Shown piece by piece: positions 29,619 to 38,902 of a stretch of DNA of 40,129 nt. The notes under the pieces are model-generated. The model did not search any database and had not been told where the DNA came from. It was given only the letters and a program-made list of their open reading frames with translations. The position numbers and the translations under genes were made by a program. The stretch comes from Planctomycetota bacterium (GTDB lineage: Bacteria > Planctomycetota > UBA1135 > JAKEFM01), in contig JAKEFM010000219.1 of assembly GCA_022616055.1 (NCBI GenBank), positions 1 through 40,129 of the forward strand, read 5' to 3'. How positions within the stretch are numbered: the stretch's first letter is position 1; every line of letters starts with the position of its first letter.

Positions 29619-32084
29619 ATGAGTTCGGCCGAACGCTTCGCTCCCCGAGCGCCGGCAGGAGGGTGGCGCCTCCCGCTCCTCGCGGCCGCTCTCCTCCTCG
29701 CTCCTCCTGCTGCCGCGCAACGGGCGAGACACGCGGCGGCGGGTCCGGCGGGCGGCGGCGCGCCCACCCTCCTCCCGGTCTCCGCGAAGGGGGCGCCCGT
29801 CTCCTTCTTCCTCGACAACGGCCTCCTTCGCCTCGAGTTCACCCGGGCCCTGAACCGGGTCTCGTTCGACCGGCTCGTGAAGATCGCCGGCGGATCCCAC
29901 GTCTTCGTGAACGACACCCCGCCGGCGAGGCTCTGGGAGGTCGGCGTGCGCCAGCTCCCGGTGCCCCAGGTCGCGGGCGTGTTCCCCGTCGCCCTCCAGG
30001 TCCGCCCCGACGACGCCCTCGGGCCCGTGACCCACTCCGTCTCGACCGCGGGGGGCACGACCACGCTGACGATCCGCTGGTACCACTGCCGTCCGGTCGC
30101 GGCCGACGCGAGCAACTTCTTCCACCTGACGCTCCGCGTCGAGATGGACGCGGGCAATCCGATCACCCGGTGGAACCTCGAGGTCGAGAACCACATGACC
30201 GGGTGGGCGCTCTGGTACGCGAGCCTGATCCACGGCTTCGCGCAGGAGGCGCAGGACGCCTATCTCGTCGTCCCGGCGACCGGGCGGCTCGTCCGCAACC
30301 CCCAGGCGAGCCTGGCCGCCGCGCCGACCGCGAGCGCGGGGTACCAGGTCCCGTTCACGAACTGGCAGCACTTCCAGCTCCTCCCCTACTACGCGGCCGA
30401 CGGGCACGGCGTCTACTACGCCACCCACGACGGCGAGGCGACGCACGCGAAGTTCACGAGCCTCTTCGGCTACGGGAACCGATACGAGGTGCAGACCGCC
30501 TGGTACCCGGAGGACTCGAGCGTCTCGACGGGCGGCACGCGGTGGGCGAGCCCCTATCCGGTCGCGATGGGGGTCTTCGACGGGGACTGGTGGGACGCGG
30601 CGCAGATCTACCGCTCCTGGGCTGAGACCCAGCCGATCCTCCAGCAGGGGAAGCTCCTCGCGCGGACGGACGTGCCGCAGTGGGCGAAGGAGCTCGTCGC
30701 GACGAACGCCGGGTACGTCCCCGCGAACCTCGCGGACCCGAGCGTCGTCGCCGAGACCGTGAACCGGTGGCAGGGGGTCCGCGCCTACGAGGGGCTCCAG
30801 AACGAGGACTACCTCCTCTTCCACTGGGGATGGTACGTGCCCGGGACGCACGGCTACTTCGATCCGCTCCCCGGGATCGGGGCCCTCTTCGGCGCGCTGC
30901 GGAGCCAGGGGATCTACTCGGGCGGACGGGTCCTCTCCTTCAGCTACGCCCCGGGGGCGCCCCCCTCGCCCTGCGGGAGCCCCGCCGCGAACGGGGCGAG
31001 GCTGGTCAACGGGAGCCCCGACCCCTTCGACCCGACGGGGGGGACCCACCTCGATCCCTCCACCCCGTTCGCCGCCTGCTCGATCGACGACTTCGTCCTC
31101 AATCGCCTCCTGCCGACCGGCGCGGTCCACTTCTTCTACGACAACCCCTACTTCGGCGACGTGTGCTACGAGCCCGCGCACGGCCACCCGCTCGGGCAGG
31201 GGGGGGACTGGCTCTATGACAGCGTCGTGTCGGTCATGCAGCAGGCGAGGGCCGCGGCGCGGGCGGTCGAGCCGGACTTCGTGACCACGCACGAGGCCTC
31301 CGCCGAGGCCTACATCCGGGCCTGCGACGCGACCGGGTCCGGCTACGCCTTCGCGCCGCCGCTCTTCGTCGCGCCGGCCTTCGCGGCCGAGGAGACGCGG
31401 ATCCCGCTCCAGTCGACCCTCGTCCACGACTACTCCCTGATGCTCACGGCGAACGAGCTCGCCGACTGGTGGAACCTCGCGGGCGCCTACAACGACTTCG
31501 AGGACATCCACTTCGCCCTGGCGTGGGGCATCGACGAGGGGCGGCGGCTGAACGCCGTCGATCCGCTCCTCTCGACCGGCTGGGCGAACCACCAGCTCCT
31601 CGCCCCCGGCTCCCCTCTGGCGGGGGTGCCGGGGATCGCGCAGTCGATCGTCTCGTACGCCGCCTTCCTGAACGAGGCGATCGCCGTCAAGAAGACCGAC
31701 TACGGCCGGAAGTACCTCACGTACGGGCAGCGGCTGCGCCCCCTCGCGCTCGCCGGGGTCCCCTCGACGACGAGGACGTACAACGCCGTGTTCAGCGGGC
31801 CGGGGATCTCGTACTCGATCGACGCTCCCGCGGTCCTCGCCTCCGTCTGGGGGGCGAGCGACGGGAGCGGGGATGTCGGGATCGTGCTGACGAACCACAC
31901 CGCCGCGCCGGTGACCTTCACCCTCGCCGTCGAATCTTCCGCCTACGGGCTCGACCCCGCCCTTCCCCACGACGTCACCCTCCTCGAGCCGACGGCGACC
32001 ACCTTCCTCCAGCAGTTCACGGCGAGCCTCTCCCAGCCGGTCTCGATGGCGCCGCGGTCGATCCGCGTCTACGAGATCGACTGA
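29619..32084 (+). CDS. Secreted DUF6259 glycoside-hydrolase-like protein
   Basis: An 821-residue exported protein. ATG 29619 follows GGAGG (29605-29609). The signal peptide runs to PPAAAQ near residue 33. Then a beta-sandwich (FFLDNGLLRLEF ... SFDRLVKIAGG) and a TIM-barrel region with family blocks GDWWDAAQIYRSWAETQP, FHWGWYVPGTHGYFDPLPG, AVHFFYDNPYFGDVCY, DFVTTHEASAEAYI and LADWWNLAGAYNDF, followed by a C-terminal beta domain (VGIVLTNHTAAPVTFTL). DUF6259 proteins are considered glycosidase relatives; acidic residues such as Asp in YDNPYFGD and Glu in THEASAE are candidate catalytic groups, not proven. It may work on the same glycans as the GH116 enzyme. Confidence 0.8.
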   Translation: MSSAERFAPRAPAGGWRLPLLAAALLLAPPAAAQRARHAAAGPAGGGAPTLLPVSAKGAPVSFFLDNGLLRLEFTRALNRVSFDRLVKIAGGSHVFVNDTPPARLWEVGVRQLPVPQVAGVFPVALQVRPDDALGPVTHSVSTAGGTTTLTIRWYHCRPVAADASNFFHLTLRVEMDAGNPITRWNLEVENHMTGWALWYASLIHGFAQEAQDAYLVVPATGRLVRNPQASLAAAPTASAGYQVPFTNWQHFQLLPYYAADGHGVYYATHDGEATHAKFTSLFGYGNRYEVQTAWYPEDSSVSTGGTRWASPYPVAMGVFDGDWWDAAQIYRSWAETQPILQQGKLLARTDVPQWAKELVATNAGYVPANLADPSVVAETVNRWQGVRAYEGLQNEDYLLFHWGWYVPGTHGYFDPLPGIGALFGALRSQGIYSGGRVLSFSYAPGAPPSPCGSPAANGARLVNGSPDPFDPTGGTHLDPSTPFAACSIDDFVLNRLLPTGAVHFFYDNPYFGDVCYEPAHGHPLGQGGDWLYDSVVSVMQQARAAARAVEPDFVTTHEASAEAYIRACDATGSGYAFAPPLFVAPAFAAEETRIPLQSTLVHDYSLMLTANELADWWNLAGAYNDFEDIHFALAWGIDEGRRLNAVDPLLSTGWANHQLLAPGSPLAGVPGIAQSIVSYAAFLNEAIAVKKTDYGRKYLTYGQRLRPLALAGVPSTTRTYNAVFSGPGISYSIDAPAVLASVWGASDGSGDVGIVLTNHTAAPVTFTLAVESSAYGLDPALPHDVTLLEPTATTFLQQFTASLSQPVSMAPRSIRVYEID

Positions 32085-32165
32085 CCCCGCGAGGAGAGGC
32101 GCCTTGCCGGGGACGAGGAGCCCGGAGTAGCATCCCCCGCGCTTCCGGGAGCGAGGTACGCGGCG

Positions 32166-35090
32166 ATGCGCGGGATTCAAGGCACGCTCCTCACCTTCGG
32201 TTCCCTACTCCTCACCGGCACCGCCTCCGGTCAGGGTTACCTCGTGCTCGAGCTCGACGGCGTCGCCGGGGCGACGTTCGTCGGCGGGAACTCCGTGGCG
32301 GCCGCGGGGGACGTCGACGGCGACGGCGTCCCGGACGTGATCATCGGGGCCCCGAGCGCGTTCGACGGCTTCGGCCGGGCCCGGATCCACTCGGGCGCGA
32401 CGGGGGCTCTGCTGCGCGCGTTCGCCTCGAACGTGCAGAACGACCTGTTCGGCTATTCCGTCTCCGGGACGGGGGACCTCGACGGCGACGGGCAGGGGGA
32501 CGTGATCGTCGGGATCCTCCAGTCCTCCGCGGGAGGCGTCACCGCCGCCGGGCGGGCGACCGCCTACTCCGGGGCGACCGGGGTCCCCCTCTGGAGCCGG
32601 GACGGGACCCTCCCCTTCGACTTCCTCGGCAGCGCGGTCGCGCGCGTGGGCGACCTCGACGGGGACGGGATCGAGGACCCGGCCGTCGGCGTCCTCTACG
32701 GCGACAACGGCGCGGCCTTCGACGCCGGCCGGGTCGAGGTCCTCTCCGGCGCGACCGGCGCCCCGGTCCTCCTCGTGATCGGCTCGGGGATGGCGGAGTA
32801 CCTCGGCGCCTCCGTCGCGGGTCCCGGGGACGTCTCGGGGGACGGGATCCCCGACCTCCTCGCCGGCGCGCGCGGCGCCGATCCCAACGGCGCGACGAAC
32901 GCGGGGGTCGTGCGATGCCTCTCCGGCGCGGACGGGTCGATCCTCTTCCAGTTCCCGGGCGCCGGCCCCGCGGACGAGTTCGGGACCTCCGTCGCCGGCG
33001 TCGGCGACGTGAGCGGCGACGGCGTCCCCGACCTCTTCGCGGGCGCGAGCGAGCCCTCCGGCGGCAACGGCTACGCGAGCCTCTTCTCCGGCGCGACCGG
33101 AGCCCTCCTCTTCACCGTGGGCGGGACGGGGTTCTCCGAGAAGTTCGGCGCGTCGGTCTCCGGAGCGGGCGACCTGAGCGGGGACACGGTCCCCGACCTC
33201 CTCGTCGGCGCTCCAGGGGCCGTGGGCGCGTTCTCGACCGTGGCGGCGGGGAGAGTCCAGGTCCTCTCGGGAGCCGGGGGAGCGCCCCTCTTCAGCGTCC
33301 TCGGGACGAACTACGCCGGCGTCCTCGGCACCTCCGTCGCGAGCCTCGGCGACGTGAACGGGGATGGGCTTCCGGACTTCGCCGCGGGGGAGCCCGGCCC
33401 CTTCGCGACGGGGGGCATCGCCCGCGTCCACTCCGGCGCGAACGGGGCGGCGCTCTTCACCTTCCTCGGGCAGAACGTCGGCGATCAGTTCGGCTGGGCC
33501 GCCGCGGGCGTCGGGGACGTCGACGGCGACGGGCTCGAGGACATCCTCGTCGGAGCCCCGAACGCGGACGTCGCCCTCGTCCCCGACGCCGGCCGGGCGA
33601 CGCTCCACTCGGGAGCGAGCGGGACGGTCCTCCTCTCGATCGACGGGTCGGTCGCCTCCGCCGTGCTCGGGACCGCGGTCGCGGGCCTCGGGGACGTCGA
33701 CGGGGACGGCGTGCCCGACATCGCGGTCGGATCGCCGGGCGAGTCCCTCTCGTCGGGCCAAGTCCGCGTCTATTCTTCCGGCACCGGCACGAGCTTCCTC
33801 GTCCTCCTGGGAACGATGCCCGGGGACCGGTTCGGCTCCGCGATCGCCGGCGTCGGGGACCTCACCGGCGACGGGGTGCCCGACCTCGTGGTCGGAGCTC
33901 CCCAACCCCAGGGTCTCTCGGCCGGCTACGCGAGGGCCTTCTCGGGAAGCACGGGCGCGGTCCTCGCCACCTACTCCGGGACCGGGGCGGCCGCGCGGAT
34001 GGGGACCGCCATCGCCGGCCTCGGCGACGTCAACGGGGACGGCGTCCCGGACGTCGCCGTCGGGGCGCCCGAGGTCGGCGCGCCCCCCTTCGTCTCGCAA
34101 GGGGAGGGGCACGTCCGCGTCCTCTCCGGCGCCGGGGGCGCCCCGCTCTACCAGATCGAAGGGGTCCTCATCGGCGCCCAGTTCGGGACCGCGGTCGCCG
34201 CGGCGGGAGACGTCGACGGCGACGGGCTCGCCGACCTCGTCGTCGGCGCCCCGGGGATCTCCGTCCCCGGGTCGCCTCCGGTCGGCGCGGCGGGGGTCTT
34301 CTCCGGCGCGAGCGGAGCGCCCCTCGTCGTCTTCGTCGGGCAAACGCCGGGCGAGCGGCTCGGGTCCTCGGTCGGGGGCGGACGCGACCTCGACGGCGAC
34401 GGGGTTCCGGACTTCGTCCTCGGCTCCCCCGGAATTGGATCCCCCGGGACCGTCTCGCCCGGCTTCGCGCGGATCTTCTCCGGCGCGAGCGGCGCCCCTC
34501 TCCTTTCCGTGGGAGGCACGGCGAGCGGGGAGGGGATCGCGCTGAGCGTCGCGCCCGTCGGGGACGCGACGGGCGACGGCGTCCCCGATCTCCTCTTCGC
34601 CTCTCCCTTCGCCGACCCGGGGGGACTCGGCGACGCGGGCCGGGTGCGCATCCTCTCTCTCATCGGGCTCCCGGCGGCCGCGACGCCGTTCGGAACCGGT
34701 TGCTCGGGGACCGGAGGCGCCGTTCCTACCATTGCCACCTACGGCGGGTCTCCCGCTCCCGGGAACGTCGACTTCGGCATCTCGATCGCGCGCGGCCGGG
34801 GCGGCGCCACGGCGCTCCTCTTCCTCGGCTCGCTCCCCGACCCGGTCGGACTTCCCGTCCTCGGGTGCACCCTCCATCTCGCCGGCGTGATCACGGCCTT
34901 CCCTCTGCCGGTCGGCCTCGGGGGACCGCCGGGTGCGGCGGGGGAGGGATTCCGACTCCTCGCCCTCTCCGTCCCTCCCGTCCCGGGGCTCTCTGGCGGC
35001 CAGATCCACCTCCAGTGGGCGGTCCTCGACCCGGGGAGCGGCAACGGCACCTTCTCGGCCACCTCCGCGCTGACGATCACCGTCCCCTGA
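32166..35090 (+). CDS. Secreted 14-repeat FG-GAP (integrin-like propeller) protein
   Basis: A 974-residue secreted protein with a short signal peptide (LLTFGSLLLTGTASGQ). I count fourteen consecutive repeats of about 55-62 residues, each with a calcium-type loop such as GDVDGDGVPDVIIGAP or GDLSGDTVPDLLVGA, then an SGATGA turn and an FG or LG pair. Fourteen equals two complete seven-bladed propellers. Repeats 6, 13 and 14 have altered loops (SGDT, RDLDGDG, GDATGDG). The C-terminal 120 residues, beginning ATPFGTGCSGTGG, form the module that ends many planctomycete extracellular proteins and may serve anchoring or export. GAGG at 32153-32156 precedes the ATG. Role probably in adhesion or binding. 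Confidence 0.9.
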   Translation: MRGIQGTLLTFGSLLLTGTASGQGYLVLELDGVAGATFVGGNSVAAAGDVDGDGVPDVIIGAPSAFDGFGRARIHSGATGALLRAFASNVQNDLFGYSVSGTGDLDGDGQGDVIVGILQSSAGGVTAAGRATAYSGATGVPLWSRDGTLPFDFLGSAVARVGDLDGDGIEDPAVGVLYGDNGAAFDAGRVEVLSGATGAPVLLVIGSGMAEYLGASVAGPGDVSGDGIPDLLAGARGADPNGATNAGVVRCLSGADGSILFQFPGAGPADEFGTSVAGVGDVSGDGVPDLFAGASEPSGGNGYASLFSGATGALLFTVGGTGFSEKFGASVSGAGDLSGDTVPDLLVGAPGAVGAFSTVAAGRVQVLSGAGGAPLFSVLGTNYAGVLGTSVASLGDVNGDGLPDFAAGEPGPFATGGIARVHSGANGAALFTFLGQNVGDQFGWAAAGVGDVDGDGLEDILVGAPNADVALVPDAGRATLHSGASGTVLLSIDGSVASAVLGTAVAGLGDVDGDGVPDIAVGSPGESLSSGQVRVYSSGTGTSFLVLLGTMPGDRFGSAIAGVGDLTGDGVPDLVVGAPQPQGLSAGYARAFSGSTGAVLATYSGTGAAARMGTAIAGLGDVNGDGVPDVAVGAPEVGAPPFVSQGEGHVRVLSGAGGAPLYQIEGVLIGAQFGTAVAAAGDVDGDGLADLVVGAPGISVPGSPPVGAAGVFSGASGAPLVVFVGQTPGERLGSSVGGGRDLDGDGVPDFVLGSPGIGSPGTVSPGFARIFSGASGAPLLSVGGTASGEGIALSVAPVGDATGDGVPDLLFASPFADPGGLGDAGRVRILSLIGLPAAATPFGTGCSGTGGAVPTIATYGGSPAPGNVDFGISIARGRGGATALLFLGSLPDPVGLPVLGCTLHLAGVITAFPLPVGLGGPPGAAGEGFRLLALSVPPVPGLSGGQIHLQWAVLDPGSGNGTFSATSALTITVP

Positions 35091-35327
35091 CGACCGGGCC
35101 GTCCGCGGGAGAGTCGGGGCGAGGACCCCGCCCAAACCCGGGCCCCGCGGCTCCGTTTCGCCGGGGGCCCGAGAACTGTCCCCCCAGACCCCTCAACCCG
35201 GAGGAGGGGGGGACCCGAAAAGCCCACCGCTCCCCTTCGACCGGACGGGCGGCCTGAGGCTCGCCGGATCCCTCCTCGAAGGGGATCGGAACCGACTCGC
35301 GAAGGCGGAGAAGCAGGGAGGGCGGTC

Positions 35328-36830
35328 ATGCGGATCCGGCCGGCCGACGTCTGGAAGGCGCTCCTCTTCGGGATCGCGGGCCTCGCGGGCGCGGTCGCGG
35401 GCGCGCTCCCGGGGGAGTTCCTCTTCCGGGTCGCCCCCCAGGAGTCCGTCGAGGTCTGCCTCCTCCTCGACTGCTCGGGGAGCATGAGGCGGGGGAAGCT
35501 CGAGGAGGTGAAGGCCGCGGCGACCCGGTTCGTCCGGGAGAACGCCTCCCGGGGGCCGATCTCCGTCGTCGGCTTCGACTCCGACGCGCGGCCGGTCGCA
35601 CGGGCGACGACCGACGTCGCCGAGCTCGAGCGGGCGATCGCGGGACTGGACATCGGCTTCAGCACGGCGATGGACCGTGGGCTCGCCGCCGCCGAACAGG
35701 AATTCACGCGGGTCGAGGGGAAGCGCTACGTCTTCGTCTTCACGGACGGCAACCCCGACTCGCGGGACCGCACCCGCCGGATCGCGGAGTCGATCCGCGC
35801 GCAGGGTATCTCGATCGTCGCCGTCGCCACCTTCGACGCCTCGGCGGACTACCTCGACCAGCTGACGGGGGACCCGCGCCTGCGCTTCCAGGTCGCGCAG
35901 GGGGACTTCGGGACCGCCTTCGAGAAGGCCCAGGGGGTCATCTACAAGGGGCTCCTCGAGGGGAGCTCGGGGAGCGCGAGCCGCGAGGAGAGCCTCGCGC
36001 GGGCCGGAGGTTGGACGGCCCTCCTCGCCCTCGGCCTCGCGGCGGCGCTCACCGCCGCGCAGAACCGCTACCTCCGTCGCGGCGCCTTCCGGACCGGTCA
36101 ACTGGGGCTCCTGATCGGCGGCCTCGTCTCGGGCCTTGCCGCCGGGGTCGTCGGCCAGCTCCTCTACGCCTCCGTTCCCGACGACCAGACGCTCCACCTC
36201 GTGGGGCGGATCGGCGGATGGGTCCTCCTCGGCGGGTTGACCGGGCTCGGGATGTCCTACGTCGTGCCGAACCTCCGTCGCCTTCGCGGACTCGCGGGCG
36301 GGGCCTTCGGCGGGGCCGCGGGCGCGCTCGGATTCCTCTCCGCGTCGCCCGAGGTCGGGGACTTCGCGGGCCGGCTGATCGGCGCGGGGACCGTCGGGCT
36401 CGCGATCGGCATGATGATCGCGCTCGTCGAGGCGGTGTTCCGCCAGGGTTGGCTCGAGGTCGTCTACGGGCGGAACGAGTCGAGCACCGTCTCGCTCGGG
36501 TCCCAGCCGGTGAGCGTCGGGAGCGACGCGCGGGCCTGCACCGTCTACGCCGCGGGAGCGCCTCCGGTCGCCTACCGCTTCACGCTCGAGGGGGGGCGCG
36601 TGCGCTTGAAGGACGTCCCGACGGGCCGCGAGGAGATCCTCAAGGCGGGCGACCGGCGGACCATCGGCGGCGTGACCCTGGTCGTCCACGCGGGGGAGCA
36701 GGCCGAGCCGGAGCGCGCGACCGCGACGGCGCGGAGGAACGACGACCGGCCGAGCGCCCCTCCCTCCACGCGCCCGTACTCCCGGGATAGACGAGACGAG
36801 GCGCCGGTCTCCGGGCGCCGCGATCGCTGA
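35328..36830 (+). CDS. VWA-domain membrane protein with FHA-like C-terminus
   Basis: A 500-residue protein. ATG 35328 has GGGAGG 6 bases upstream. After an N-terminal hydrophobic segment comes a von Willebrand A domain with an intact metal site (Asp48, Ser50, Ser52 in LLLDCSGSM; FTDGNPDSRD later). The middle has a glycine/alanine-rich membrane region with perhaps five spans (from about residue 225 to 375). The last part, LEVVYGRNESSTVSLGSQPVSVGS ... ILKAGDRRTIGGVTL (about 380-470), looks FHA-like, though the usual Ser/His phosphothreonine residues are not certain. It may respond to the Ser/Thr kinase upstream; this is inference. It ends four bases from the convergent gene. Confidence 0.82.
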   Translation: MRIRPADVWKALLFGIAGLAGAVAGALPGEFLFRVAPQESVEVCLLLDCSGSMRRGKLEEVKAAATRFVRENASRGPISVVGFDSDARPVARATTDVAELERAIAGLDIGFSTAMDRGLAAAEQEFTRVEGKRYVFVFTDGNPDSRDRTRRIAESIRAQGISIVAVATFDASADYLDQLTGDPRLRFQVAQGDFGTAFEKAQGVIYKGLLEGSSGSASREESLARAGGWTALLALGLAAALTAAQNRYLRRGAFRTGQLGLLIGGLVSGLAAGVVGQLLYASVPDDQTLHLVGRIGGWVLLGGLTGLGMSYVVPNLRRLRGLAGGAFGGAAGALGFLSASPEVGDFAGRLIGAGTVGLAIGMMIALVEAVFRQGWLEVVYGRNESSTVSLGSQPVSVGSDARACTVYAAGAPPVAYRFTLEGGRVRLKDVPTGREEILKAGDRRTIGGVTLVVHAGEQAEPERATATARRNDDRPSAPPSTRPYSRDRRDEAPVSGRRDR

Positions 36831-36834
36831 GACC

Positions 36835-37866
36835 TCACCACCCGTAACGCTCCTCGAATCCTCCCGTCATCCGGGCGAGCTGCAGGTCGACGAGGAGGTC
36901 CTTGCGTTCGCGCCGGAACTCGAGGACGGCCCGGCCTCGCTCGAGCCCCCTCTCGACCTCCGCTAGGTTCGAGCGCACGACGGCGCGCTCCGCCTCGACG
37001 ATCGCCTGCACGGCGGCCTCGACCTCCGAGCGCCGCTCCTCCGGGATCGAAGGCGAGCCGTCGGTGTCGATGAACGGGCGCACGAGGCGCGCGGCGGCCA
37101 GGATCGTCCCGCGGAGCGACGACTCGAGCGCGAGCCTGCCGGCGGGGGCGGAGCGCCGGGCCTCCTCGAGGAACTCCGGATTGTCCGCGACGATCCTCCG
37201 GAGATTCTCGCGAAACTCGGCCGGGGACTCCTGCGAGAGCCGCGCGAGGTGCTCCCCCGCCTCCGGGTTGCGGCGGAGGATCGCCTGCACGATCGCGGGG
37301 GCGAGCGCCTCGAGCTCCGTCGGCTCGGTCTCGGACGGGCTGCCCCGCGCGATCCGCTCGAGCCAAGTGCGGCGGGCCTGCTCCGGGTCGCTCGAGGCCT
37401 CCAGCGCGGTCCTCTGTTCCGCGTGCCGTGCGGCGAGCTCCTCGATCTGCGTCGCGCGGAGCGACTGCCGCACCTCGAACCAGGCGACCATCTCGGCTCG
37501 GAGCGCGGCGAGGGCGGTCGCCCGTTCAGCCGTTTCCTCCCCGGTCTCGTGGAACCGCCGGAGGAGGTCCCGGACCTTCCTCTCCATCGCCTCCTGCTCG
37601 AGGAGCTTCTCGTGGCGCGCGGGATTGGATCCGGCGGCCGATGCGAGGTCCTCGAGGTAGCGGGCGTGATGGGAGAGGACCTTGCGTGCGCCCTCGGGAT
37701 CGCGGGCGAGGGCGCGCCGGACCGAATCGAACATGGAACGGTCCCTCGTCTCGAGGTCGCGGAGCGCCCTCTCGAGACGCGCATCGAGGGGGGAGAGGGC
37801 CTCCTGCGCCATCGCGGGGGCGAGGAGGAGCTTGGCGAGGAACGCGGGGAGTCCGGTGGACCGCAT
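36835..37866 (-). CDS. Exported helical coiled-coil protein
   Basis: Function not recognised. A 343-residue, almost wholly helical protein with a probable signal peptide (LPAFLAKLLLAPAMAQE). Charged heptad-like stretches dominate (LDARLERALRDLETRDRSMF, VRDLLRRFHETGEETAERAT, AVVRSNLAEVERGLERGRAV). It has no catalytic motif. It is the third gene of the sigma/anti-sigma operon, starting three bases after its stop, with GGAG six bases before the ATG. Many ECF operons end in a periplasmic helical sensor, so it could be the signal-binding partner of the membrane anti-sigma; that is a hypothesis from position and shape. Confidence 0.75.
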   Translation of the reverse strand: MRSTGLPAFLAKLLLAPAMAQEALSPLDARLERALRDLETRDRSMFDSVRRALARDPEGARKVLSHHARYLEDLASAAGSNPARHEKLLEQEAMERKVRDLLRRFHETGEETAERATALAALRAEMVAWFEVRQSLRATQIEELAARHAEQRTALEASSDPEQARRTWLERIARGSPSETEPTELEALAPAIVQAILRRNPEAGEHLARLSQESPAEFRENLRRIVADNPEFLEEARRSAPAGRLALESSLRGTILAAARLVRPFIDTDGSPSIPEERRSEVEAAVQAIVEAERAVVRSNLAEVERGLERGRAVLEFRRERKDLLVDLQLARMTGGFEERYGW

Positions 37867-37869
37867 GGT

Positions 37870-38283
37870 TCACTCCGATCCGAGGAGGAGGCGACGTCCG
37901 TAGGACCAGCAGGGGAGAGCGGGGGCGACGCTCCGGCGCGCGTCGCCCGGGTCCGGGTAGAGGGGCTCCGCCACGATCGTCGGCCTCAGGCACGCAGTGA
38001 GAAGGCGCGCGCTCGCCCGATAGGCGGGCTCCCCCGGTCCGCCTCCGGTGGGGGGGGGGAGGGAAGGCGAGGGCGGCGGCCCACCCCGCGTCACCAGGGG
38101 GAGGCTCGCCGCGATCGCTCCGAGGAGGAGTGCCGCGGCCACCGCGAGGCGCCTGCGCCGCGAGGCCCGCGCCCGGCGTCCGCTCTCGACCACCTCCACG
38201 AAGGGAGGAGGCGGCCCCTCCCGCGCGCGGATCTCCTCGAGAGTTCTCCGGAGGAAGCCCTCTTCGTCCCGGTCCGTCTTCAT
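37870..38283 (-). CDS. Single-span membrane protein, probable anti-sigma factor
   Basis: A 137-residue protein with an N-terminal cytoplasmic part (EEGFLRRTLEEIRAREG ...), a basic stop-transfer stretch (RRARASRRRR), one transmembrane helix near residues 44-62 (LAVAAALLLGAIAASLPLV) and a Pro/Gly-rich outer part with two cysteines (LTACLRP and PALPCWSY). Its ATG overlaps the ECF sigma stop (ATGA), the classic position of an anti-sigma gene. No zinc HxxxCxxC motif is present, so it would be a zinc-less type. The anti-sigma role is inferred from context; the N-terminus is too short to recognise the fold. Confidence 0.7.
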   Translation of the reverse strand: MKTDRDEEGFLRRTLEEIRAREGPPPPFVEVVESGRRARASRRRRLAVAAALLLGAIAASLPLVTRGGPPPSPSLPPPTGGGPGEPAYRASARLLTACLRPTIVAEPLYPDPGDARRSVAPALPCWSYGRRLLLGSE

Positions 38284-38792
38284 CGCAGTCTCTCCGCATC
38301 GAGCCGCCGCGCGAGCTCCCTCTTCCCTCGGGCGTAGTGGGTGATCGCGGATCCCTCGGAGATTCCGAGGATCGCCCCCGCATCCCGGACGCTCACGTCC
38401 TGATAGAAGACGAGCTCGAGCACCTCGCGCTGGCGGGGGCTCAGCGCGGCGAGGGCGGCGCGGATCCGTGCAGCCCGTTCCACTCCGAGGGCGCCCTCCT
38501 CCGGCCCGTCCTCGTGGCTCCGCGGCCGGCCCTCCCACCAGCGCAGCAGGAGCACCCTCCTCCATCGCTCGCGCCGGCGGCGTTCGTCGGCAACCTTCCG
38601 GATCACGCCAAAGAGCCAAGTCTTCAGGCTCGAGCGCCCCCCGAAGCGCGCTCGGCCCTCGAGGACTCGCAGGTAGGTCGTCTGGAGCACATCGAGCGCC
38701 TCGTCTCGACCGCCGCGACTGCAGGCTCGGGACCACGCGAAGCTCGCCGGATGGAGACGCTCCAACTCTCGCTTCAGGTCCGCCGGCGGCAT
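38280..38792 (-). CDS. ECF-type RNA polymerase sigma factor
   Basis: A 170-residue sigma-70 family factor. Region 2 is clear (LDVLQTTYLRVLEGRARFGG and SLKTWLFGVIRKVADERRRR), followed by a variable linker and region 4 (LSPRQREVLELVFYQDVSVRDAGAILGISEGS...HYARGKREL). It directs transcription of a small regulon in response to a signal relayed by the overlapping membrane gene. I prefer ATG 38792; GTG 38810 would add six residues. The long open frame upstream is an antiphase artefact of high GC. It lies 110 bases downstream of a secreted-protein gene on the same strand. Confidence 0.9.
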   Translation of the reverse strand: MPPADLKRELERLHPASFAWSRACSRGGRDEALDVLQTTYLRVLEGRARFGGRSSLKTWLFGVIRKVADERRRRERWRRVLLLRWWEGRPRSHEDGPEEGALGVERAARIRAALAALSPRQREVLELVFYQDVSVRDAGAILGISEGSAITHYARGKRELARRLDAERLR

Positions 38793-38902
38793 CCGGTCCG
38801 GGAGGTCCACTGGAAAAGCCGCGATCGGCGGGGGAGGAGCGGTCCGCGACCTCTTCGCCTCCGTGGCGAGCGGGCGAGGATCGACAGCCGTCTCGGTGGC
38901 GA

